Assembly: GCA_013334325.1 (NCBI GenBank)
Contig: JAAXXT010000018.1
Coordinates: forward strand, 1 to 46,938
Reading direction: 5' to 3'
Source: Erysipelotrichaceae bacterium
GTDB lineage: Bacteria > Bacillota_I > Bacilli_A > Erysipelotrichales > Erysipelotrichaceae
DNA: 46,938 bases
A program made the translations under genes and the position numbers. This document shows, piece after piece, positions 39,941-46,938 of this stretch (the stretch's first letter is position 1; every line of letters begins with the position of its first letter). The notes beneath the pieces are model-generated. The model made no database searches, was not told the DNA's origin, and worked only from the letters and a program-made list of their open reading frames with translations.

Positions 39941-42900
39941 TTATAGTGAACTAACTTTAATCCTAAAACTATATTCGAATTTTTTGTTTTTCTGTAGATG
40001 ATATTCTTTTGGCCCAGCGTAGAAACCAGGTAGATCACCAGCGACACCTTTTTGGCCATAATCGATGTTGACACTTGTGAGGGTTTGTTTAGGAAGCTCA
40101 TAGATGTGTTGGGCTTCTTGAAGATCTTCTTGACTATAAGGCCAAACACTTGTCTCTAGGAAGGTTTCGGAGCTAGATTCAAAGGTGATGGTACTTGTTT
40201 TACCACTGATCTTTAAGTGTCTTACTTGAGTGTGATTTCCATTTTCTTGAGGTCTCATATAATTATGGTTGAAATCAGACATACTTCCTTGATGAAGGGC
40301 GATCTTAGATCCATGATGACGATCTCGATAGTTTTCTTGAGGCCCTTTCCCATAGAATTCTATGCCTTGAAAATCAGGTTCTAGACCTAAATTCATCCCA
40401 AATCGAATCATATCTTTCTTAGGAATAACAGAGGATTCCACATTGATCGTCCCATCGCATAAGAAGGTATAGATCGTTTGAAGATCCTTAAGAAGAGGCA
40501 TCTTATATAAGACATGAAGAGTAATCCCATTTTCGATATGGCCGACAGTAACTTTCTTTACTTTAAGTTTCGCATGAGCTTTTTCCCAAGAACGTATCGC
40601 ATTAAAATGTTTCATAAAAGGCATAAAGATCTCAATACCACAATCATTATCTAAATCAGCTCGTGTAAAGTTGAAAGTCAAAGGTTCTTTTAAAAGTTTA
40701 CCTTTCCCATATTCTAAGTGATCGATGGTTCCTGTTGTTTTATTGAAGTAAGCAGAAATGGCAGATGAACTGATGATTACTTTAGATCTATCTTGAGTAA
40801 CGATCATTTTTTCTGAGGTAGTAGAAAGAACTTGGGTTCTAGGAAGTGGATTTATCATGAACTGGGCGAAACAGATCTCATGACCTTTCTTAGCCCAAGG
40901 ACGATCTTCTTTTTCTAAAGCACTGACTTCACAGATGATCTCAAAAGATGTATCTATCGTATGAAGATGTTTTAAGAAAACTCTTTCACTTCTTTGAGCT
41001 TTGATGGGATCAACTTTTAGTAACTGTTGATCGATCATGACCCCATTGGCGAGGATGCGGGCGATAAAGACCATCGATGAGGTATCGATAAAGACGTTTT
41101 TATTGGTGATCAATACACTATGATCGTAACTGTCATAATCTGTAATGGAGATATTTGAATAGACATTCTTAACTTCAGTGATCGCAGGATGAAGTGAACG
41201 ATCAGCTGCGATCAATCCGTTTGCGCAAAAGAAGGCATCTGTTTTACCTTCACCGAAATCTCCCCCATACAACCATTGAATAGAACCATCATCTTGAGTG
41301 TTCAGAATGGCTTGATCGACGAAATCCCAAATAAAACCACCTATCCAATTGTCATACTTTTCAAAGTTATCGATGTGTTCTTTAAAGTTGCCTAATGAGT
41401 TCTCCATACTATGGGCATATTCGCAGTTCATCACTGGAAGATGCGCATACTCTTCTTTCTTAACGGGTTTACGACTTAAGAAAAGTTGAGTGACTTTCTC
41501 GATGAAACCTTGAGCTAGGATATCTTCTTTATTCCCAAATCGAGCTTCTAATTCAGGACTAGGATACATCATACTATAGACATCGCTGAGTCCTTTTTGT
41601 TTATCACCTTCATAGTGGAAAGGACGTGATGAATCCTCAGCCTTCAAGGCTTCTTTCATTCTCATAAACGTAGAGCCTTCTCCAGCTTCATTGCCTAAAG
41701 ACCACATGACGATACATGGATGATTACGATCTCTTAGAACCATTCTAAGACCTCGATCGATCATCGCAGGGACCCATAGGTCATTGTCTTTAGGAAGGAC
41801 TTCTCTTAAGCCGTGGCTTTCTAGATCAGCCTCATCGATGACGTATAGACCCAATTCATCAGCCAAGTCATATAGATGAGGATCATTGGGATAGTGTGAG
41901 GTCCTAATCGAGTTGATATTATTGGCCTTCATGATGAGAAGATCCTTTAAACGTTTTTCTTTTCTGATGCCCCAAGCCAGCTCAGGATCGAAATCATGAC
42001 GATTGACCCCTTTGAACTTGATGGATCTTCCGTTGATGAAGAATTGACAAGCTTTGATTTCGATACTTCTAAACCCAAACTTGATTTTCTTAGCTTGGAT
42101 AAGCGTATCCTCTTGAACCAAGAAGAACTTTAGGGTATAGAGAAAGGGGGTCTCTGCGGTCCATTTGGAAGGATTCTTGATAAGTTTACTTAAAGTAAAA
42201 GAAGAGGTCTCTATTCTTTCATCAAAAAGCTCAATAACTTCTGATGAGCATAATTGAACTCTTAAACGAAGACCTTTTAATAGCTCTCCTTTGATTTTGA
42301 TGTCACATTTTAATTGGGCATCTGTATAATCATTGATCAGTTCGCAAGAAGTAAAGATATCGTATAGGAAAGTCTGAGGTTCACTCAATAAGGTCACATC
42401 ACGTGTGATCCCCCCAAAAAACCACATGTCTTGATCTTCTAGATAGGTCCCATCAGAATACTTATGAACCAATACCGCCAGTTTATTGTTTGTCTCTTGA
42501 AGATAAGCAGTGATCTCAAACTCATGAGAAGTCATAGACGCTTTAGATAGACCAACTTCAAATCCATTGAGCCAACATTTAAACGCACTTTTAACAGCCC
42601 CAAATCGAATAAATACACGTTGATCAAGAAACTCGCGAGGACAATCAAAGCTCCTCACATATGCCCCACTTGGGTTATCGCTTTCACTTACGTGAGGAAG
42701 TTTTCGTTTACGCGTTTCTATTTGAGGAGGATAGGATTTCGCTAGATAGTAAGGTGTCCCATGTCCTTCAAGTTCCCAGACCCCTGGGACTTGGATGTCT
42801 TCCCAAGATGATGATTCTGTATTATCCGTTTTATAGAATTCTGAGACAGATCTCGGATTAGGATATAGTTTGAATTTCCAAGCCCCATTGAGACTTTTTT

Positions 42901-43033
42901 GAGTAGATTCACGATCATTTTCAAGATCTTCAATCGAAAGATAACTCACAACTTCTGTGTGAGCTTCTTCTTTATTTTTACCTAGAAGGGTTGGATTTTG
43001 ATAAAAAGGAAGATGATCGAATTTTTTTCTCAT
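39941..43033 (-). CDS. lacZ: Beta-galactosidase LacZ (GH2)
   Basis: 1030 residues, close to E. coli LacZ (1024), with all five domains. The acid/base is Glu449 in MWSLGNEAGEG and the nucleophile Glu538 in NCEYAHSMENS. RTSHYPNDP and FKGVNRHDFDP are also conserved. It hydrolyses lactose in the cytoplasm. There is no signal peptide. AAGGAGC precedes the ATG at 43033. It is the last gene of galM-galK-lacZ, 18 bases after galK. No lactose permease or repressor is in the window. Confidence 0.96.
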   Translation of the reverse strand: MRKKFDHLPFYQNPTLLGKNKEEAHTEVVSYLSIEDLENDRESTQKSLNGAWKFKLYPNPRSVSEFYKTDNTESSSWEDIQVPGVWELEGHGTPYYLAKSYPPQIETRKRKLPHVSESDNPSGAYVRSFDCPREFLDQRVFIRFGAVKSAFKCWLNGFEVGLSKASMTSHEFEITAYLQETNNKLAVLVHKYSDGTYLEDQDMWFFGGITRDVTLLSEPQTFLYDIFTSCELINDYTDAQLKCDIKIKGELLKGLRLRVQLCSSEVIELFDERIETSSFTLSKLIKNPSKWTAETPFLYTLKFFLVQEDTLIQAKKIKFGFRSIEIKACQFFINGRSIKFKGVNRHDFDPELAWGIRKEKRLKDLLIMKANNINSIRTSHYPNDPHLYDLADELGLYVIDEADLESHGLREVLPKDNDLWVPAMIDRGLRMVLRDRNHPCIVMWSLGNEAGEGSTFMRMKEALKAEDSSRPFHYEGDKQKGLSDVYSMMYPSPELEARFGNKEDILAQGFIEKVTQLFLSRKPVKKEEYAHLPVMNCEYAHSMENSLGNFKEHIDNFEKYDNWIGGFIWDFVDQAILNTQDDGSIQWLYGGDFGEGKTDAFFCANGLIAADRSLHPAITEVKNVYSNISITDYDSYDHSVLITNKNVFIDTSSMVFIARILANGVMIDQQLLKVDPIKAQRSERVFLKHLHTIDTSFEIICEVSALEKEDRPWAKKGHEICFAQFMINPLPRTQVLSTTSEKMIVTQDRSKVIISSSAISAYFNKTTGTIDHLEYGKGKLLKEPLTFNFTRADLDNDCGIEIFMPFMKHFNAIRSWEKAHAKLKVKKVTVGHIENGITLHVLYKMPLLKDLQTIYTFLCDGTINVESSVIPKKDMIRFGMNLGLEPDFQGIEFYGKGPQENYRDRHHGSKIALHQGSMSDFNHNYMRPQENGNHTQVRHLKISGKTSTITFESSSETFLETSVWPYSQEDLQEAQHIYELPKQTLTSVNIDYGQKGVAGDLPGFYAGPKEYHLQKNKKFEYSFRIKVSSL

Positions 43034-43051
43034 AAGAGCTCCTTTATTAAA

Positions 43052-44326
43052 TTATGAAAATTGATAAACGCCTACTTCTCTTAAACGGATCTGAACAAAG
43101 GATCCTTTCCCAAAGACAGCTTCATAGCTTTTCTTTAAAGATTGGGTATCTTGTTTAGGCACAAACAAGAGGATCGTACCCGCAAAGCCTCCCCCATGAA
43201 CTCGATAAGCACCTTTACCTTTTAGATGATCTTCAGCCATCATAAGGGCTAAAGCTAGACCTTGTTTGGTGCTGTGCTTGTTCCAAGTGTTATGAAGATA
43301 ATTCATTGAGGATAAACCTGAATCGATGATGTGTTGAAGAAAAGAAGAAAGATTGCCTTGTTTAAGGTCTTCCATGAGATATAATACACGATGGTTTTCT
43401 TTAAAGAAATGATGGGCTCTTAATATCGCACGGGTATCAAATCTAGTGTATAAGGTCTTAAGATCTTTATTGAACTGTTGTTCATTTACACGTGATAAGA
43501 CTTCTTGATTGAAGTAATGCGAGATATCTTTACAATCCGTAAAGATCTCCGCATAATCATTTGAAAGATCCGCATGAGATCCTCCACTTTGAACCAAACA
43601 AATATCCATCGAATCAAACATCCCATGACTATTGACTTTAGTCACTACAGGATTTGATTTATCATAGAAGTCTATTGCGCAAAATCCTCCATGAGCGATG
43701 ACCATTTGATCCATAAGACCACAAGGTTTATTGAAGTAATTGTTTTCAGCTTTTTGAGCGATGATCGCATAATCACTGACACTCATCAGTTGTGATCCAT
43801 AATATGAATCTAAGATCTTAGCGATCAATACTTCAACGGAAGCAGATGAGGATAGACCAGAACCAGACATGACTGAGCTTTCAACGTAGGCATCAAAACC
43901 ACCCACATTCCCATGGATTTCTTTAAACCCATGAGCCAATCCTCTGATTAATCCCATAGTTGTAAAGTATTCCTTTGGTTGAATGGATAAGTCATCACAA
44001 GAGATCGGTTCGATTTGATAATCTTTAGAGACAAAACGAATCGTGTTTTGATCGTTTTTACACGCAAAGGCGACTGTATCAAGATCGACGCTCATCGCTA
44101 AGACTCGACCCAATTGATGATCCGTATGATTTCCTCCTACTTCAATCCTACCTGAGGAAGAAAAGATCTCAAAAGTACTTACTGTAGGAAAACGATCGAT
44201 AAAACGCTGAAATATCGTTGAATACCTTTGTGTCTGAGTTTCGACTTGATTCTTCCCATATAACTTTTCAAGTTCAGCTTGAAATGAAGGGGAGCTAAGC
44301 TCTTGTTTAAATGTTTTTGTGTTCAT
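43052..44326 (-). CDS. galK: Galactokinase
   Basis: 424 residues, GHMP kinase fold. The galactose-binding signature reads GRIEVGGNHTDHQLG at 59-73, with Asn in place of the Glu found in E. coli (GEHTDYN), a variant I believe common in a Firmicute branch. The ATP loop is SGSGLSSSASVE and the C-terminal motif GGGFAGT. It phosphorylates galactose at C1. AGGAGG precedes the ATG at 44326, which lies inside the end of galM (20-base overlap). Confidence 0.92.
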   Translation of the reverse strand: MNTKTFKQELSSPSFQAELEKLYGKNQVETQTQRYSTIFQRFIDRFPTVSTFEIFSSSGRIEVGGNHTDHQLGRVLAMSVDLDTVAFACKNDQNTIRFVSKDYQIEPISCDDLSIQPKEYFTTMGLIRGLAHGFKEIHGNVGGFDAYVESSVMSGSGLSSSASVEVLIAKILDSYYGSQLMSVSDYAIIAQKAENNYFNKPCGLMDQMVIAHGGFCAIDFYDKSNPVVTKVNSHGMFDSMDICLVQSGGSHADLSNDYAEIFTDCKDISHYFNQEVLSRVNEQQFNKDLKTLYTRFDTRAILRAHHFFKENHRVLYLMEDLKQGNLSSFLQHIIDSGLSSMNYLHNTWNKHSTKQGLALALMMAEDHLKGKGAYRVHGGGFAGTILLFVPKQDTQSLKKSYEAVFGKGSFVQIRLREVGVYQFS

Positions 44327-45338
44327 AGGTTCCTCCTAAAACATAGGTATAAGTTGCAGTGTGTTGATAAGGTGTTTCTGCGATCAATATGGGTGCCTGA
44401 TCTAGATCGAAGTTGATGGAGTTAGGGACGTGTTGTGTCTCGAAACATATTCCGCCATTTTCTCTCATAAACGAAAGATCATAGCCTTTGATTGGTGAAA
44501 GATAATTTCCTGTATAGATATGGGCTCCAGGAAGATCTGATCTTACTTCTAAACGGAGATCATCAACTGATAACTCACAGAATAAGGGCTCATTTTGATT
44601 GTGCTTAAGATAGTAATGATCTATTCCTTTCGCTAAACGAACTTGAGGATGATCGAAATCCATCGCTTTTGAAATTTGTTTAGGATCAGAGAAATCAAAA
44701 CTTGTTTCTGGGGTCTTAAGGGTATGTTCTCCTGTACATCCATCTTCTTCGATCATATAGAGAAGTTTACTGTTGAGTTTAAGTGTGTGATTTAAAATAG
44801 GATTGATTTGATCCTTATTGAGATTGAAATAGGTATGTTGAGTAGGATCAAATAAAGTATCTTTATCACTGGTTCCATTAAAACTTAAGATAAGGGAGTT
44901 CTTCTCTAAATGATAAGTGATAAGTAGATTAACTTTTCCTGGATAACCTTGATCACCATCTTCTGAAATCAGTCGACAAATCAATTGATCATTGTTGATC
45001 TCACAGTCAAAGATCCTTGTGTCGTATCCATCAGGTCCCCCATGAAGATGATGAGGTCCGTTTAATGGAAGCTGATAAGGCACTTTGTTTAAAGTAAAAT
45101 GACCTTTATGGATACGATTCCCAACTCGACCAACCAAAGCACCTATATAGGCTTTTTGTTTATGATAGGCATCTAGAGTAGGTAAACCTAAAACAGTTTC
45201 TCTTTGAAGAGGTTTATAAATGATCGATTTGATGATACAACCATAATTTAAGACCTCTACTTTTAGAACTTCGTTTTCCAAGGTAAAAAGTCTGACGTCT
45301 TTGTTTTTAAACTTCGCGAAAAGCGTAGATGTGATCAT
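44307..45338 (-). CDS. galM: Aldose 1-epimerase (galactose mutarotase)
   Basis: 343 residues. The galactose-binding and catalytic residues are in GPHHLHGG, FDPTQHTYFNL (catalytic His) and GICFETQHVPNSIN (catalytic Glu). It interconverts beta- and alpha-galactose so that galactokinase can act on the product of LacZ. It is the first gene of the operon, with an extended -10 promoter upstream and AAAGGGGA before the ATG. Confidence 0.93.
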   Translation of the reverse strand: MITSTLFAKFKNKDVRLFTLENEVLKVEVLNYGCIIKSIIYKPLQRETVLGLPTLDAYHKQKAYIGALVGRVGNRIHKGHFTLNKVPYQLPLNGPHHLHGGPDGYDTRIFDCEINNDQLICRLISEDGDQGYPGKVNLLITYHLEKNSLILSFNGTSDKDTLFDPTQHTYFNLNKDQINPILNHTLKLNSKLLYMIEEDGCTGEHTLKTPETSFDFSDPKQISKAMDFDHPQVRLAKGIDHYYLKHNQNEPLFCELSVDDLRLEVRSDLPGAHIYTGNYLSPIKGYDLSFMRENGGICFETQHVPNSINFDLDQAPILIAETPYQHTATYTYVLGGTYEHKNI

Positions 45339-45367
45339 GGTTCCCCTTTAAGATATGCGTTACTCTT

Positions 45368-45376
45368 ATTATAACA
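45368..45376 (-). promoter_or_regulatory. Extended -10 promoter of galM-galK-lacZ
   Basis: On the minus strand TGTTATAAT is a perfect extended -10, about 30 bases before the galM start. No good -35 is present and no clear operator is seen. Confidence 0.7.
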
Positions 45377-45433
45377 CCCACACTACTTTTTGAGTTGTTT
45401 TGAAAAATAAGCCACACAATAAGTAATCTTTTA

Positions 45434-45462
45434 TTGACCCATAGAAAGCTAGCCAATAGTAT
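45434..45462 (+). promoter_or_regulatory. Candidate promoter of the flavoprotein gene
   Basis: TTGACC at 45434-45439 and TAGTAT at 45457-45462 have a 17-base spacer. The start codon at 45477 is so close that the transcript would have almost no leader. GATAAT at 45465-45470 is an alternative -10. Confidence 0.5.
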
Positions 45463-45476
45463 GTGATAATATCTCC

Positions 45477-46598
45477 ATGCGAATTCTTCCCACATACGAC
45501 GTCATCATTATAGGAGCAGGTCCTTCAGGGGCTCATTGCGCGAAACTTTTAGGTCAAAATAAAGACCTAAAAGTGCTTTTAGTCGATGCGAGATCGTTTA
45601 GTGAAAATGAGAAACATCATAAAGCGTGTGGAGGTTTACTTTCGTCTCACGCTCAAGAAGAACTTCATAAAGAAAATATGAGTATACCTGATTCCATTAA
45701 ACGTGATCCTCAATTGTCTTCAGTAAGTACTTTTGATTTATCAGCTCGTCTTCATCGTTTTTATCCTAGATCGTATGTGAATATCGATCGACAAGCGTTT
45801 GAACGTTGGTTGATCAGTTTGATCCCACCAAACGTGAGATGTGAGTTTGAGACACGTGTCTTAAAAATCACTAAAGAAGGATCTCTTTATGAGATAAACT
45901 TAACTCAAGCTCATGAAGAATTTTGTGTAAGTGCGAAACTATGTATAGGTGCGGATGGGGCAGATTCAATCGTTAGACGCACTTTCTTTAATGATCGACC
46001 TTTCCCAAAACGTTATGTCTCGATACAAGAACGTTATCCTTGTCTAAATAAACACTCTGCCTTTTTTGGATTCTTCGATGAATCAATCACAGACTATTAC
46101 TCATGGGCACTTCAAAAAGAGAATGAACTTTTGATTGGTTCAGCTTTAGAGATCGATGGACAAGTCCATCAGAAATTTGATCGATTAAAATCTAAAGTGA
46201 AAGAAGTCACAGATTTTGATTTAGACAAGTTGATCCTTACAGAAGGCGCGATCATCAATCGACCTGTTTCATTAAATCAGTTGAGTTTTCATAAAGGGTG
46301 TGTTGCGCTCATAGGAGAAGCATCTGGATCAATAAGTCCTACTTCCGCAGAGGGGTTTAGTTTCGCATTTAGAAGTGCTCGCTACTTATCTACTCGAATC
46401 AATCAAGATGGTCCTACTTATAAGGCATGTGAACACTATGATAAAGACTGTAATAATATACGTCTAACCATTCTACTTAAGCTTTTAAAAGCACCGGGAA
46501 TGTATTGGCCATGGTTAAGAAGAATCGTCATGATCAGTAAAATAAGTTCGATAAATCCCAATAAAAGTGGTTTAATAAAGAAAAGAAGGGCACATTGA
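45477..46598 (+). CDS. Geranylgeranyl-reductase-like FAD-dependent oxidoreductase
   Basis: 373 residues. The N-terminal dinucleotide-binding motif is YDVIIIGAGPSGAHCAKLL. Next comes KACGGLLSSHAQ (the CGG block of the geranylgeranyl reductase/FixC group), then CIGADGADSIVRR and a second FAD motif GCVALIGEASGSISPTSAEG. It is likely to reduce isoprenoid or related double bonds, but the substrate cannot be read from the sequence. No Shine-Dalgarno sequence is visible before the ATG at 45477, which suggests a leaderless or weakly translated message. A one-base overlap (TGATG) couples it to the next gene. Confidence 0.87.
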   Translation: MRILPTYDVIIIGAGPSGAHCAKLLGQNKDLKVLLVDARSFSENEKHHKACGGLLSSHAQEELHKENMSIPDSIKRDPQLSSVSTFDLSARLHRFYPRSYVNIDRQAFERWLISLIPPNVRCEFETRVLKITKEGSLYEINLTQAHEEFCVSAKLCIGADGADSIVRRTFFNDRPFPKRYVSIQERYPCLNKHSAFFGFFDESITDYYSWALQKENELLIGSALEIDGQVHQKFDRLKSKVKEVTDFDLDKLILTEGAIINRPVSLNQLSFHKGCVALIGEASGSISPTSAEGFSFAFRSARYLSTRINQDGPTYKACEHYDKDCNNIRLTILLKLLKAPGMYWPWLRRIVMISKISSINPNKSGLIKKRRAH

Positions 46599-46938
46599 TG
46601 AAACAAAAACCGATTTTCATTTTATTCATATCGCTTATCGTTGTGCTTATGAGTATAACGATTTCAAGAACCAATTTTGATCATATCGGTCAAGGAACTC
46701 TACAGTCTGTAGAAATCATGGAACCACCTTGTCCATATCAGTGTTTTAGAGCGACCATCGATTTTGTGACAACAGATCCTAAAGTAATGGAAGAATTGAA
46801 AACGATCTTCTTTGGGAAGATCTCAACCAACTTGCTTTCATATCCAGAAGAAGATGGGATCTTTACAGTCATCTTTACTTTTGAGAATGAAACCATTACC
46901 TTTAACTTAAAAATAGATCGACTTAGTTCAAATGGGAT
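46598..46938 (+). CDS. Exported or membrane-anchored protein of unknown function (3' end outside window)
   Basis: The ATG at 46598 shares one base with the upstream stop and has AGAAGG nearby. The frame stays open to the window end (at least 113 residues). The opening KQKPIFILFISLIVVLMSITIS is a signal peptide or anchor, followed by a soluble part with two cysteines (PPCPYQC) that could form a disulfide or bind a metal. I do not recognise it. It is probably functionally linked to the flavoprotein because of the overlap. Confidence 0.75.
   Translation, partial: MKQKPIFILFISLIVVLMSITISRTNFDHIGQGTLQSVEIMEPPCPYQCFRATIDFVTTDPKVMEELKTIFFGKISTNLLSYPEEDGIFTVIFTFENETITFNLKIDRLSSNG

Overview
The window looks like chromosomal DNA of a low-to-moderate GC (roughly 40% by eye) Gram-positive or Mollicutes-related bacterium (Bacillota or Mycoplasmatota such as Erysipelotrichia, Acholeplasma or Izemoplasma relatives). 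The evidence is AGGAGG-type ribosome binding sites, lipoprotein signal peptides, a PyrR-type attenuator, Firmicute-type families (xpt, YwaF, DUF1275, CmpB) and TGA used as a stop, so it does not use the Mycoplasma code. The exact lineage is an inference. There is no prophage, transposon, rRNA or CRISPR array; the DNA reads as a stable chromosomal region with many short operons separated by clear intrinsic terminators.

Layout. 1-4018: the end of a spermidine/putrescine ABC transporter operon (potA tail, potB, potC and two tandem potD lipoproteins). 4127-5139: a promoter, ten tRNA genes (Cys, Leu, Arg, Pro, CAT-anticodon, Met, Ser, two initiator Met, Phe) and a terminator. 5208-7282: YwaF-like membrane protein and rimO. 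7312-9111: oligoendopeptidase F. 9209-10697: uracil permease preceded by an apparent PyrR-responsive attenuator. 10829-13506: CmpB-family membrane protein, xpt and a DEAD-box RNA helicase. 13532-15105: an orphan PTS IIA protein and a two-gene ThrE-type exporter.

15148-23518 is the most unusual part: a seven-gene type IV pilus/type II secretion-like operon on the minus strand (two prepilins, a large PilX-like protein, PilC, a PilM-PilN fusion, a PilO-like protein and a PilB/GspE ATPase), followed directly by a heliorhodopsin gene with the retinal lysine and the carboxylate counterion in place. No retinal-making gene and no major pilin or prepilin peptidase are in the window.

23642-29468: alpha/beta hydrolase, a CLC antiporter of the fluoride type, a DUF1275 protein and several poorly known membrane proteins. 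29490-34820: RluF-type pseudouridine synthase and a MarR-controlled heterodimeric ABC exporter with one normal and one degenerate ATP site, plus a perfect palindromic operator beside the marR promoter. 35003-39919: esterase, two acetyltransferases, YbaK deacylase, cupin, membrane proteins and a PAS-GGDEF diguanylate cyclase. 39941-45338: a lactose/galactose operon galM-galK-lacZ. 45477-46938: a geranylgeranyl-reductase-like flavoprotein and the start of an exported protein cut by the window end.

Working together: polyamine, uracil and xanthine uptake or salvage, peptide breakdown and lactose use suggest a heterotroph that scavenges nutrients. The pilus-like machine, the light-sensing-type rhodopsin and a c-di-GMP enzyme suggest that surface behaviour may respond to light or other environmental cues, but that link is inference.
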